Source: Rhynchopus sp. YZ270_cl-10
Lineage: Eukaryota; Euglenozoa; Diplonemea; Diplonemida; Diplonemidae
DNA: 64,000 bases
Direction of reading: 5' to 3'
Assembly: GCA_964035575.1 (NCBI GenBank)
Contig: OZ037835.1
Coordinates: 2,097,001-2,161,000, forward strand
Shown here: positions 8,944 to 19,574 of the stretch, one piece after another
Numbering within the stretch: the first letter of the stretch is position 1
Layout of the letters: every line of letters starts with the position of its first letter
Notes under the pieces: generated by a model
Seen by the model: only the letters and a program-made list of their open reading frames with translations
Told to the model about the DNA's origin: nothing
Databases searched by the model: none
Position numbers and translations under genes: made by a program

Positions 8944-10101
8944 ATGGATGTGACCTTTGTGCTGGAAGAGTCGGGCGTGACTGCGACAGTGGAGGTGCCG
9001 TGCGAGGCGGACGTTGCAGCAGCAAAGGAGGTTGCGTGCACGGCGTTTGCTGTCTCGCCTGCGTCTGTCGAGATGCGCATCGGTACGAAGGTGCTGGAGG
9101 GGACGTGCCGTCTGCAGGACACTGCGTTTGATTCAGGGGTGCAGGTTGTGCTTGCCCGCCCTCGCTTTGCCGACATCAAGTGTCCTGCTGAGTACACTGA
9201 TTGTGCGGAATACTTTCAATCTGACTTGTCGTTGTCGTGTTGTGGAACGCTCTGCGTTTTTCAGAAATGGACTGGGCAGTTTGGTGGCTTTGACACAGAA
9301 ACCTTCAAGACAGTCTTCTCGTTCGCAACGGAACATGATGCGTGTGGCCCGCCTGCCATCTCACGGTGCAAGACACGCTGCTACGTGCCCTGTAGGAATC
9401 ACTTTCGCGAGGTGGCGCTTCCGGGTGGGGAGGTGCTCCGCAAAGTCGACGGCAATTGTACGTCGGTGTTCGCGTGTGGCGGTGTTGTTGTCTCAAAGGG
9501 AAAATACGGCGTCTCTGTGTATGACGAAGACCTGACGTTGCTCCGCTCTCTCTCACACGAAATGTGTGGCAAAGCAGCAGTGTCGGACTGTGGTGGGTGG
9601 GTGATCACCTCCTCCGATAAGGAGAGGAACGTACGTCTGTGGGATGTGAACACAGGTGAAGCTGTGGCATGTGTGCCTGCGGGGTGGCGGTGCGAAGGAG
9701 TGGCGCTTTCCCAGTCTGCCTCCGTCTTTGCTGTGGGTTACTCTGACTTGCGGGGGAGAAGCGTGCAGCTCTATGATTGGAGTGGCGCGGCTCTTGGCAG
9801 TATTGCTGTGGATGGGGGGCGGATTGTGGGCGGTATACAGTTCACCCCGTGTGGGACGTACGTTGTGGTGCAGATGGACGTTCGCGAGCCTACGGGAGAT
9901 AGTACCGATGGTGATGTGGATGACGATGATGCTGCTTACGGTGTGCACCAGTACGATGTTGCGACCATGTCGTGTGTGCATGTGATACAAGAAGATTGTG
10001 GGTCGTTTGAGATATCGCCGTGTTCGCGTGTGGTTGTAGCCACGAGAGATTGGGGAAGCAGTATTATAACAAGGCATCTGTACCCACACAACAGTGAGTG
10101 A
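8944..10101 (+). CDS. Ubiquitin-like/beta-propeller protein 1
   Basis: The protein has 385 residues from the ATG at 8944, which is preceded by CCCCCTGCAG and a short A-rich leader. Residues 1-75 are a divergent ubiquitin-like fold (MDVTFVLEESG ... KVLEGTCRLQDTAFDSGVQVVLARPR) without terminal Gly-Gly. Residues about 85-380 are WD-like blades. VRLWDVNTGEAVACVPAG is a clear WD repeat, VQLYDWSGAALGSI and VHQYDVATMSCVHVIQ are degenerate ones, and each blade opens with a short AVSDCGGWVITSS-type strand. WD propellers act as interaction platforms; the ligand is unknown. It forms a tandem pair with the next gene, whose first 245 coding bases are almost identical. No CaaX box: the C-terminus is LYPHNSE. 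No intron or signal peptide is seen, so it is likely cytosolic. Confidence 0.82.
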   Translation: MDVTFVLEESGVTATVEVPCEADVAAAKEVACTAFAVSPASVEMRIGTKVLEGTCRLQDTAFDSGVQVVLARPRFADIKCPAEYTDCAEYFQSDLSLSCCGTLCVFQKWTGQFGGFDTETFKTVFSFATEHDACGPPAISRCKTRCYVPCRNHFREVALPGGEVLRKVDGNCTSVFACGGVVVSKGKYGVSVYDEDLTLLRSLSHEMCGKAAVSDCGGWVITSSDKERNVRLWDVNTGEAVACVPAGWRCEGVALSQSASVFAVGYSDLRGRSVQLYDWSGAALGSIAVDGGRIVGGIQFTPCGTYVVVQMDVREPTGDSTDGDVDDDDAAYGVHQYDVATMSCVHVIQEDCGSFEISPCSRVVVATRDWGSSIITRHLYPHNSE

Positions 10102-10621
10102 TGTTTCGCGAGGGGAGGGAGGGTGGTGACTGTATTCAGATAGAAGGGGACCGCAGAGAGTATACCATCAACCGCATAGGCCACACCGTCATCTAGCTCA
10201 GGCGGACGGCTTTTACACAACACACAAAAGTGTTGTTGTTGTTGTTGTTGTGTCTTGTTTTTCATATTGGTATCGTTACTTGTTGACTCTTTCACGAGCC
10301 TGCATCCAAGCATGTGATCAGCTTCACTTTGTTTGTTGCTGAGGATTCCCCACTGTTTCGTTTGTGACCCTGCTCTTGTGGGTTGTTGTGAAGTGGAAAC
10401 ACAACCCTTCTGACAAGCGGTTATGTATCTCCCCTGTTCACCACAGTGTGGGCAAGCCATCAGGTTTCTTTTTCACATGTCCTGTGTGTTTGCAGGGTAT
10501 CTTTAAATTGCTTGCTTTGTCGTGTTGAAACCGTATTTAACCCTCCCTCCAACTTTCTTATTTGTCGTTGCGAAGTGACACCACCAACCATCACATCAAC
10601 CACAACAGATCCCTTAACAAC
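10102..10621. other. Intergenic spacer of tandem propeller genes
   Basis: Contains a (GTT)n run at about 10229-10250 and no ORF of note. The leader before the next ATG reads CAACCACAACAG followed by ATCCCTTAACAAC, again a CAG just upstream of the start. Confidence 0.5.
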
Positions 10622-11731
10622 ATGATGAATGTGACCTTTGTGCTGGAAGAGTCGGGCGTGACTGCGACAGTGGAGGTGCCGTGCGAGGCGAACGCTGCAG
10701 CGGCAAAGGAGGTTGCGTGCACGGCGTTTGCTGTCTCGCCTGCGTCTGTCGAGATGCGCATCGGCACGAAGGTGCTGGAGGGGACGTGCCGTCTGCAGGA
10801 CACTGCGTTTGATTCAGGGGTGCAGGTTGTGCTTGCCCGCCCTCGCTTTGCCGATATCAAGTGTCCTGCTGAGTGCAGCATAGAGGAGAATGATATAAAT
10901 CGCTTATCGCTGTCTCCTTGTGGGGCACTCTGCCTCTATACACAGCATGCAGGCTATATCACCGGCCTCGATACAGACACCTTCAGTGCTGCCTTCAAGT
11001 TCAAAGCAGACATTTCCAACCCGGTGTGTAGTGTGCCTGCCATCTCGTGCAAGACACGCTGCTACCTGGCGTGCGAGGAAAGCCTACACAAGATTGCGCT
11101 TCCGAGTGGGGAGGTGATCCGCAAGGTCGACTGCTTTTCGAAGTCGGTGTTCGCGTGTGGCGGTGTTGTTGTCTCCCAAGTCCAAGACAACGGTGTCTCT
11201 GTGTATGACGAAGACCTGACGTGGCTCCGCTCTCTCACGCACGAAGGATGCAGGGACATGGCAGTGTCGGACTGTGGTGGGTGGGTGATCACCTCCTCCG
11301 ATACGGAGAGGAACGCACGTCTGTGGGATGTGAACACAGGTGAAGCTGTGGCATGTGTGCCTGCGGATGGGTGGTATGTTGCGCTTTCACGGTGCGCCTC
11401 TGTCTTTGCTGTGGATAAACTGCACTGCCCTGGCGAGGTGCAGCTCTATGACTGGAGCGGTGCGGCTCTTGGCAGCTTCAAAGAGGAGCAGTGTGTTGTC
11501 TGTGGCGTGCAGTTCACTCCGTGTGGGAAGTACGCTGTGGTTGCATTTATGAAGGGACGAACCTTCGCGTCTCGTTTGGCATTGCACCAGTATGATGTCG
11601 CGACCATGTCCTGTGTGCGCGTGTTTCCGAACACCTCCGGTGAGTTTGCGATATCGCCGTGTTCACAGGTGGTTATGTTTAGTTCATCAACACGCGACGT
11701 CCTTGTGTCACAGCATCTGTACCCCTACTGA
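10622..11731 (+). CDS. Ubiquitin-like/beta-propeller protein 2
   Basis: The protein has 369 residues. Two adjacent ATGs (10622 and 10625) make the exact start ambiguous by one codon. Residues 2-76 repeat the ubiquitin-like domain of its neighbour almost base for base. The propeller begins diverged (CSIEENDINRLSLSPCGALCLY) and becomes similar again around ARLWDVNTGEAVACVPADG and VQLYDWSGAALGSF. It ends QHLYPY, with no CaaX. The mosaic of identical and diverged blocks suggests a recent tandem duplication with gene conversion of the N-terminal part. The role is probably as a scaffold or adaptor, by the WD family. There is no membrane segment. Confidence 0.82.
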   Translation: MMNVTFVLEESGVTATVEVPCEANAAAAKEVACTAFAVSPASVEMRIGTKVLEGTCRLQDTAFDSGVQVVLARPRFADIKCPAECSIEENDINRLSLSPCGALCLYTQHAGYITGLDTDTFSAAFKFKADISNPVCSVPAISCKTRCYLACEESLHKIALPSGEVIRKVDCFSKSVFACGGVVVSQVQDNGVSVYDEDLTWLRSLTHEGCRDMAVSDCGGWVITSSDTERNARLWDVNTGEAVACVPADGWYVALSRCASVFAVDKLHCPGEVQLYDWSGAALGSFKEEQCVVCGVQFTPCGKYAVVAFMKGRTFASRLALHQYDVATMSCVRVFPNTSGEFAISPCSQVVMFSSSTRDVLVSQHLYPY

Positions 11732-12520
11732 GTGGTGCAGTCCACCCTGTGTGGGAAGGTACCTCCTCGAGTACTGCAGTGTGTTGCTACGTGCGTTGCA
11801 TCGATGTTTGCGTTGCACCCTCGACCTACTAGCCTGTGAGGGAAGACATTTTGAGACATTTTGAGACATTTTGAGGATAACTACCACACCACTCTATACC
11901 ACTCTTTACCTCTCTTTTTTTGCTTTGTTGAAACCTCTCTCCCACTCTCCCATATGGGAGTTCATCGCATACTCATTTTATGTGATACGTGCTTGCCCCC
12001 CGTGTAAGAGTACAGCTTATGATGTGTTCAAGAACTTTGTTGTCAGACCGGTCATACCGCCACATCCTTGTAGGGAGTTGTGCTGTCTGTATACTACTTT
12101 TGGGATACTCATGTTGTGCGTACTGTTTATTTTATTATTTTCCTTTTCTTTGTAATTTTCTTTGAACAAGATAAACCAATAAGCTCGCGTTTCTTTTATC
12201 GAACAGATTTTATTCTCTGCCCCGTACCCAAAACATAAACACCAGAAATAAATATTTTCTGGTGTGATTCAGGGGGTACGGAGAACCCACGGACAACCCA
12301 CGGAAGAACCACGGGGGAACCACGGAGAACTGTTTCGGGCTATATTAATATTTGCGGAGCACCTTCGGGAGAACCACGGGGGAACCACGGAGAATCCATT
12401 TGGGTGATCACACCATTTTCCTCTCCTTTTTTTTTTTCCCCCACACGCGCTAGTTTTTGCATACTGCGAGTTTTCCTGGAAGCGCAGGAAAAATGACTGG
12501 GGAGTGTTGGTGGCTCCGTG
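11732..12520. repeat. Spacer with small tandem repeats
   Basis: Three copies of GAGACATTTTGA lie at 11845-11876. Around 12280-12400 the motif GGAACCACGGAGAA / GAACCACGGGGG is repeated about six times, and a perfect AGAAAATATTT/AAATATTTTCT-like palindrome lies just before it (12243-12264). No gene is seen. Confidence 0.5.
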
Positions 12521-12635
12521 ACGCCACAGAGCCGGCACACTCGTTGAGTGCCTCACAAAACCTAAAAATTTATTCCGCTTTGATTTTATTTATTGTCTTC
12601 ACGCTATATTGTTGTTGTTGGGTTGGGAAATAAAA
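12521..12635. repeat. Dispersed repeat, copy 2
   Basis: Second copy of the block at 1-110, same orientation. It is followed at 12664-12700 by the first 37 bases of the CTCCATGTATTG family. Confidence 0.75.
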
Positions 12636-12791
12636 ATTTCGCTAATTTTTATCAAAAAGCTTTCCCTAGTTTCGAGTGCGAAACGTTTCTCCATGTATTG
12701 CCCACACACACACCCACCCCACAACAGGAGAGTGCAAATCACTCACTCCCTCCCCTCCCTCCTCCTCCTCCTCCCTTTCATCCCCTCCACA

Positions 12792-15154
12792 ATGTTGCTG
12801 CTCTGCACCACTCTAGCACTGTCAGGTAGCAGCACACCCTTCAGGGGCAACAACGACGTCCTGCACAGCAGTCGGTCCTATGACCACTCGGCCATGCGCA
12901 CCGCACTGGGCTACGACAGCTGCCCCTCGCAAAGCGAGGGGGTTCCTTCCCACGGCGTACCGTACCCAAGCACCTTTGCGTTAAGCGTGCTTCTCTGCGC
13001 TGTCTCATGCACCCTCGCTGTTTTGGTGTGGTTCCGCTATAACAGCCTTGAAATCAAAATTACTCATGAAAACAACACGACCACACAAGGACCTGCCACG
13101 AGAGCATCCTTGGTTTCCACCCCGACATTGCAAAAGGATAGGCTGGGTGCGTGGACACCTGGGGCAAGACGGAGTAGCACCGCTCTGAGCGCGTCTCAGC
13201 TGCCCACCGAGGTGCCGGCGTTGTCACCAAAGCTGAAGACCACAACATTGCACGTTGGCACACCGTTGACGTCGAACCGATGCTGGGTATCCTATTTCAT
13301 ATGCCTCACGTTGTTTTTCATTCTGAACAGCATCGTCTGCGGGGTGCGCAGCATAGGAGACGGCACGACCAAATCGCTTGCCTTATTATGCGTTGCCTTA
13401 GCCTCGCTCGAAAGCTGCGCGACTCTCGCCCTCTCCGTGGCTCTCCTCTACCAACTAACCTACCGATCCTCTTGGGAGGAAAGCCGCAAACACTTCGCCG
13501 CCACCCCCGCAACCCCACAACTCTCCCCAAGCATCAGCGTTGCAACCGGCCAGCTCCAAAGCTCTTTCTACAGTAAATCCGGAGGACGGCCGGCACTCCC
13601 TGTGTACAGCCCTTCCTTCGGGAGAAACAGTGTCGACTCCACAGCTTCTGATGTCTCCGCACCAAAGCAGGCGACCGCCTCTACAGGGTTACGAGCCTCC
13701 GGGTTTAGCCCTTATGGCAGTTACAATTCAAGTCGAGAACGGACTGTGGGTGGTGTGAGTCAATCCTCCGAGTCGCCGTTGACCGACGAGATGGCACCTC
13801 CCGCGGCTGGTGTGTTTGAGACCCTCCGTGGGGCGGTGGTGCCGTACAGCTGGCCCCTTGCGGTGTGGTGTGTTTTATGCATTGTCGTCGCGGTGTGGGC
13901 GACCCCCGGAATAGGTCTGCCGGAACACACATGGAACGCAACCGACACAGATGACCCCGCGCCCAGCGAAGGTGCGGGCTACGACACGAAGATCCCCAAC
14001 AACGGACAGTACTGGCTCTACGTTGTGGTCGTGCTGGCGCAGCGTCTCCCGGTCTTCGTCTTTGGGGCGCAGATTATATTTCCTGGTATAGGTGGTGGAG
14101 TGGGTGGTGGTGGTGGAGGAGGTTCAGGTGGTGTGCAGCAGTTTAACCCCGAGTCGCTCCCGTCGCGGTCAGCACGGGTGTTGCTAGGAGCAGCAATCCT
14201 GCTGGACCTTCCACATATGTATGAAAACAAACGTTAAACTGATCTGATTTTTTTTTTGAAATTTTGGTGGAGTTTGTGGGGGGAGTTTAAATACCACTAC
14301 ACACCAATGGGGGTGTTGGTTGCGAAATTTTTGTATTTGCAGACAATAACGCATGGTGGTTAGGGAGGATGCGCTCAATGAAATCATTTTGTGATTTGTA
14401 GAAAAGCTCGAGGATGTAGGGTTTTATTATTTTCTTGGAAAAAATGACATAGTGAGTAGATACTGCCTTTTCTTTCCCCTTTTTACCCTTTTTTTCACAC
14501 ACAACAGAGTCCCCGCCACGACATGGACGAATCATGTATTAAGGTCGTCTGCCGACATCTCTTCTTGCCCCCTGTGGCTGTTCTCATGGTATGTAGGTTT
14601 CATCCGTATACTAACGTCAGAAGGCAATTTTCAGCTTCCAATCACACTTTTCAGGTTTGTTTTTGCTCCCATCGAGTAAATAAACCCATAATTAGGACAC
14701 AGATCCTGTGGAAGAGGGACCTGACAATTCTTTTTCCATTTCTACTTTGTAGTGCTTCGCATACATGTTGGTACGCAAAACGCGTAAAACGCGCAAAAAT
14801 AATCTATAGACTTCAACCCCTTTCATAATAATTATATATTCTGAATAATTCTCCCCCTCCCCCTCCCCCTTCACCGCGGCCGAAACTATTTTCTTTTTAC
14901 CTTTCTTTTTTCCAGCGTTTTATGTGTGACATCGTGCCTGAAATTGTAGAATTTAACTTCTATTTTATCAACAACAAAAAATAAAAAACTCCCCCTCCCC
15001 CTTCAGGTTCGACGTCATTCTGCTGATGTCGTGCTGCAGTCTGATTTGCCTCTTCGCTTTCCTGCGTCTAGAGTACATGAGGATGAGTGGACACGAGCTC
15101 TATGTGTGCCATCTCGCCAGCGTCAGGCAGGCTGACGAACGACGTGTATTGTGA
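12792..15154 (+). CDS. Three-exon polytopic membrane protein
   Basis: I build this from exon 1 (12792-14218), exon 2 (14508-14588) and exon 3 (15007-15154). Together they give 551 residues with phases that match at both junctions. Introns are GTATGA...CAACAG (289 bases) and GTATGT...CTTCAG (418 bases). The chosen ATG is at 12792 (CCACAATG); the frame is open further upstream, but that stretch is repeat-derived. Hydrophobic segments occur near residues 62-81, 164-185 and 195-221, around 355-375 (WPLAVWCVLCIVVAVW) and 408-432 (YWLYVVVVLAQRLPVFVFGA). Exon 3 adds another (FDVILLMSCCSLICLFAFLRL), with a weaker one near the exon 1/2 junction, so six or seven spans. A long Ser/Pro-rich loop separates spans 3 and 4, and a Gly-rich run follows span 5. 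The topology resembles a 7TM protein, but I recognise no GPCR motif. Function unknown. Confidence 0.65.
14219..14507 (+). other. Spliceosomal intron 1 of membrane-protein gene
   Basis: Donor GTATGA and acceptor TTTTTCACACACAACAG. Joining gives CAT-AT/A-GTC in frame. The acceptor motif (CACACAACAG/AG) is the same one that precedes the ATG of several other genes in the window. Confidence 0.65.
14589..15006 (+). other. Spliceosomal intron 2 of membrane-protein gene
   Basis: Donor GTATGT and acceptor CCCCCTCCCCCTTCAG. Splicing joins TG/G (Trp) in frame and leads into a hydrophobic exon that ends at TGA 15152-15154. Confidence 0.6.
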
Positions 15155-16026
15155 TGTCATTTCAAAAAGTGCAGGAACCGCTGTGTGTCATTTTGGCCCA
15201 CGACACCCTTCTAGCTGGCGTCCTTTCATATTCAGCGTTGTGAGAGCAACAGCTGCGCAAGGTAGGAACACACAGCGTTGCCGATGATGGTTTCATGTTG
15301 TGTCTTCCAAGAGACGGCATTACATTGTTTATCACAGTGAGTGGTGTTTTTATACAAAGGATAGTACCTCCGATACGGTCGCCCAAATCACGAGGAACGG
15401 CAAGTAGACACTTTTTTCAAAAAATTTTACTGATCAGAGTTACTATTTTTTGACATTTTTTTTGTCGTGGGATTTGTTGTCATCGAGACTACTGTGACGA
15501 ACAGATTATTGACACGAAGGTGGGTTTCAAACAAACAAAAGGAGAGTAGAGTTCATCCTCGGGTGTCTACACTAATACAACCAAGTTTTCAACAAAAATA
15601 ATAAAACACTCAAGGGCTCAAAGGCTGTTGTAGATAATGTTATGATTGCTTCACAAAGCACTTCTACTGTGTCGACACTCATAGTGGGTTGCGTGTAGGG
15701 CAATGTGTTGTGGTCTATGGTCGTGGTAGCACACACACACCTCGTGTAGGGGTAGGTGGGTGGGTGGGTGGCGTCACTTGGTGGACGATGGTTTTCTGCA
15801 CAAAAATATCTAACCTTTCTTCTAGCAGCGAGTGGTTTTCACAAAAAAATAATAATAATTTAAAACGCAGTTTTTTTTGTCAGTTTTTTTTGTGGAAACC
15901 CTAAGTATTTCTCTTCCCCCTCTCCCTGTGACACGGTTTTCAGGTTTTTAACCCAACAGAAGTTTCGTATTTTATTCCTCACAATTGTTGATTTTCACAC
16001 TTTATCATTTATTCGATTTATCCCTC
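15155..16026. other. Intergenic, no gene seen
   Basis: AT-rich sequence with a GGTGGGTGGGTGG tract at 15751-15770. A block at 15551-15585 (CTCGGGTGTCTACACTAATACAAC) also occurs at 41838-41860 and 45855-45878 inside the duplicated segment there. Confidence 0.45.
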
Positions 16027-16362
16027 TCCCTCCCTCCCTCCCTCCCTCCCTCCCTCCCTCCCTCCCTCCCTCCCTCCCTCCCTCCCTCCCTCCCTCCCTC
16101 CCTCCCTCCCTCCCTCCCTCCCTCCCTCCCTCCCTCCCTCCCTCCCTCCCTCCCTCCCTCCCTCCCTCCCTCCCTCCCTCCCTCCCTCCCTCCCTCCCTC
16201 CCTCCCTCCCTCCCTCCCTCCCTCCCTCCCTCCCTCCCTCCCTCCCTCCCTCCCTCCCTCCCTCCCTCCCTCCCTCCCTCCCTCCCTCCCTCCCTCCCTC
16301 CCTCCCTCCCTCCCTCCCTCCCTCCCTCCCTCCCTCCCTCCCTCCCTCCCTCCCTCCCTCCT
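16027..16362. repeat. (CCCT)n microsatellite, about 84 units
   Basis: An uninterrupted run of CCCT of about 335 bases. It is open in several frames on both strands, which explains the long low-complexity ORFs. The purity suggests active slippage. The purine-rich strand (AGGG)n can form G-quadruplexes. Confidence 0.95.
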
Positions 16363-16363
16363 C

Positions 16364-16432
16364 CCCCCACAGCTGAGAATAAGACTTGGGGACCGGGGAC
16401 CCGGCATATTCTCATCTGTGCCTCCCCCCACT
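16364..16432. repeat. Short GAGAATA...TATTCTC foldback element
   Basis: CAGCTGAGAATAAG and CATATTCTCATCTG enclose a GGGGACCGGGGACCCGG core. A related hairpin with the same arms and a GGTCCGG core is at 62743-62801, and a half copy is at 63291-63343. The sequence is a small non-coding palindrome with G-quadruplex potential. Confidence 0.5.
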
Positions 16433-17211
16433 GCCGGATTTTGCCAAAAAAAAGAAAAATAAAAAGTTAACTTAGGCCCCCCCCCAGGAAGGAGAGCATA
16501 ATAAGCGTTGTGTTCGAACGTAAAGTCTCAGGGTCAGCACTTTGATGAAAGATGTGTGCGCACGAAGAGGCACACTTCATCTTACAAAAACTTTTTTTCG
16601 TATTTTTATTTGAAAGTGTAATTAAACTGTGTATGGATTTTGTATTTTTTTTATGCCAAATCATTGGCTAAGAGGAAGTAGAATCGATGGAAGGTGTGCA
16701 ATTTTCCTCTCAGTATTTGTTTTCGTAAAACGAAATGTTTTTTTTCTTCATTTTTGTTTTCTTTTTTATTCACGTCATTGTCCTGAAGTCAGATTCTATC
16801 TTATTCCGAAGCCGTCCCATCCTCAGGTAGGCTACCTTCGTTGTAGTACCACAAAAAGGCTCCTGATGCAAAATACTACGGGTGTCAATAACTATCTTCA
16901 CCCACAGGAAAACGGGAAACGAAAACAGGGGGAGAGTTTGTTAGTTGTACGCTTCCGACGGCGCTTCCACGGATGCATAATTTAACGTAGTACATGGTAC
17001 GAGAGTACCATGTGCAAAACAAAGACACCCCCCCCCGTTTTCCCCTATCCTTTGTCTCCGTGCCCCTCCCCGCGGGATGTCTCCAGAAGTGTCTATTTTG
17101 TACGTTTTGCAAAAACATACCACAAGAGAAAGATGGGGACAATTTTTTGTTGATCCCTCCTCTGCTATCAATTTATTGATTGCATAGGTTGCAATGCTTT
17201 TTTACGTATCA

Positions 17212-17335
17212 GCTGTACACGAAATGGGTGTAGGACTGCATGGTTGGGGTGTCCACCCCCCCCCCCCCCCCAGTACAGCTGGTCATTGTACCAAAGGTAC
17301 TTTGTCACGAAAGGGCTTTTGTATTTTCAAGCCAA
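17212..17335 (+). repeat. Dispersed repeat (GCATGGTTGGG family), copy 1
   Basis: Shared core: CACGAAATGG, TGCATGGTTGGG, a short variable stretch, then TACCAAGGTACACTGTCACGAGAGGG and TTTCAAG. Other copies are at 54263-54372, 57797-57868, 60155-60242 and 63527-63612. Length about 100 bases, same orientation, no ORF; SINE-like by behaviour. Confidence 0.65.
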
Positions 17336-17339
17336 CGTT

Positions 17340-18117
17340 TTCTTTGTATGCATCCGTTTCACCTCACGTAATTGGCCTCATCGGGCCGCAGAATGCCGGG
17401 CTGGTTGTCACCTGATTCAAGAGGAAGCGCGTTTTACTGAATTTTACTGATCATGTGTTTCTTTACCAATGCATCTGTTTCCAATTTCAATATTCCAAAC
17501 ATTTTTTTGTCCAAATAAGAGTCGCCAACTTACCAAAAAAAAAGTTTCCCAAATTGGTCAATTCATTAGGACTACTTTTTTTTGATTATTCCCCATGTAT
17601 GAGTGTGCCCAGAGTGCTATGATATTCGCTTCTTTCAAAAAAACATAGTGAGGACTGTCCTGTATGGCAGCTACACTAATCCGACAAATTATCAAAAAAA
17701 AAACAACAATAAGGACAATAGCTGCCAAACCTGCTGCGACATGGCAACCTTTTGTGACCATTGCAGCGCCCTTCAACTTACAAAAAACATGCCACACAAA
17801 TGCAGTGAGGCCTCTTGAGTAGGCCTGAACAATGGCCTATAGCTGGAAGGTGCATCTCAGACGTGTCTGATGCCTTCTCAGGATTACTGACGTTTGAGTG
17901 TATTTTTTTTTTTGAGGTGTACTTTTAAATACACTGAGGCGTACTACTAATACTAACTATCACGCCTCAGCCACGTCTGTGTCAAGCCCCTGGCGAGGCT
18001 TGTTCGGCCTCGTTGCATTGCATGGCAGTGTTAAACGATAGTATTCCGACGCCTCAGCCACACAGTTACCGTATTCGTACAATAATTATTGACCGTAATA
18101 ATGTTCGACCATTCATT
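17340..18117. other. Intergenic, no gene seen
   Basis: AT-rich. The stretch 17935-18060 contains ACTGAGGCGTAC and, farther on, CACGCCTCAGCC, possibly arms of an undefined inverted repeat. No ORF with a recognisable domain. Confidence 0.35.
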
Positions 18118-18126
18118 TCAAGGATG

Positions 18127-18180
18127 CGTATGACGTGGGTAGCGTACCAACTAAACAAAAGATGAAAGGGGTTTTTATTA
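18127..18180 (+). repeat. Dispersed GTACCAACTAAACAAAAGATG repeat, copy 1
   Basis: The sequence GCGTATGACGTGGGTAGCGT, continuing to AAAGGGGTTTTTATTATTT, recurs at 25078-25135 and 39520-39575, and more diverged at about 52963-53025. It is about 55 bases long and always in the same orientation. Confidence 0.65.
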
Positions 18181-18203
18181 TTTCGATAATTTGTACGAAA
18201 TAC

Positions 18204-18380
18204 TGGTACCCCAGAAATCCAAAATACCAAGTACGCAACAACTACGCACTAAGTACGCAAGAAGTACGCAATATCGGTTATTCCTGTATATTTTTTTTTG
18301 TGCACAAAGTGCGCAACAAGTACACAGTAAGAACGCAGCATGGGGTCGTCAGGAGCACCAGATACGGTATATTTTTATCC
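18204..18380 (+). repeat. Dispersed repeat with GTACGCAA units
   Basis: GGTACCCCAGAAATCCAAAA is followed by degenerate AAGTACGCAA repeats and GGTCGTCAGGAGCACCAGA. A shorter version is at 41405-41500. Non-coding. Confidence 0.55.
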
Positions 18381-18399
18381 GCCCTTAGAAGTCTACTTA

Positions 18400-19574
18400 G
18401 CCTCGCACTGCATGCCATTTTTTGTACCAATCCCAGCAAGGTTGGACTGCATTTTTTGTGTTTTGTGGCATACGACGATGGGCCGTGGGTGGCCCACAAC
18501 CAAAAGTGAACGGGGGGCGTTTTTTTTAAACTATTTTTTTGAGTTTTGTATACGGTTCAACATTTTGTCCACTTTTTGTATGTCACGTTTCCCCCTTTTT
18601 TTCGAACTATCGTGTTCACCCTACGACGTGGAGTGTAAACATCCATCAGTGATTATCACTGCTGTTCAAGGCTAAGGGTGATGTCGCCGCCCTTCTTCGT
18701 TGTTTTGTGTGGCTGAATGGGTGCTACCACAAAGTACGCAAGAAGTGCGAATCACCTCCCCTTTAGCCACCCCAAAAAAAATTATCTTTTTTTTTTAAAG
18801 ATGTTGTGTGCACGAAAGGCACATTCATCGTACAAAGTTTTTTTTGTTCTGTTCTGTTCCTTTGTTTCTGCCCCTTTCCCCTCCCCCCCTTGAGGGGGTA
18901 TACAGAGAGCAATGCGTGTGGTCACTAACAGCCACGCCATTTTTATGCTCCTTTTTCCTTTGAAGTAACCTAAGCGAGAAGGGCTTAAATCCAGCCTGAA
19001 AAAAAAAAAACTGTTTCTTCCCCTTAACGTTACCGAATGGGGCGTTTTTGCACATTTTTTTTTTCCCACTTCACTTCTTTTATCCGAATACCCAAACACC
19101 TGAACACTAAAACGCCCCCCCCCCCACCCTTTTCTTTTTTTGCAACTGACACACTGAGGTCCTCGCCAATGGTGTGTTAGGGTAATATACGCCCGCAGAT
19201 AGATCAGAGTCCCCTCCCCACACACACCCGATATTTTCACATTACTCCTTGATGCTTCCACCACTGTCACTCCCTATTTCTGTACTGTTCTGCTGGTAAC
19301 AAGCAGAAGAGGTGCAATGCAAACAGCCGATTAGATCTAAGATCTAATCAATTTCTCGCTTCTACAGTTCCTCAAGACGATCAAACAAAAAGCAGCACAC
19401 TGCACACTACACTGCAGTTCTCATGAGCAATTGGTAGTGACCCCCTTAAGCCTCCCCAACGGCTTTTAAGAAGAAAAGACGTCTATTCTATAATTTTCGG
19501 TCTTCTATTTTGTATGTTAATAAAACAACACAAAAAAAGGTGATACACAACCAAAATCGCAAGAAGAGAGAGAT
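18400..19574. other. Intergenic, no gene seen
   Basis: Homopolymer-rich (runs of A, T and C). The minus-strand open frame 18782-19270 has a composition explained by these runs and no domain. Just before the next gene the leader is AAAATCGCAAGAAG followed by AGAGAGAT and the ATG. Confidence 0.4.

Noticed and set aside
16005-16470. Open frames of Leu-Pro-Pro-Ser and Arg-Glu-Gly-Gly repeats
   Set aside because: They are translations of the (CCCT)n tract on each strand, present because the unit has no stop codon.
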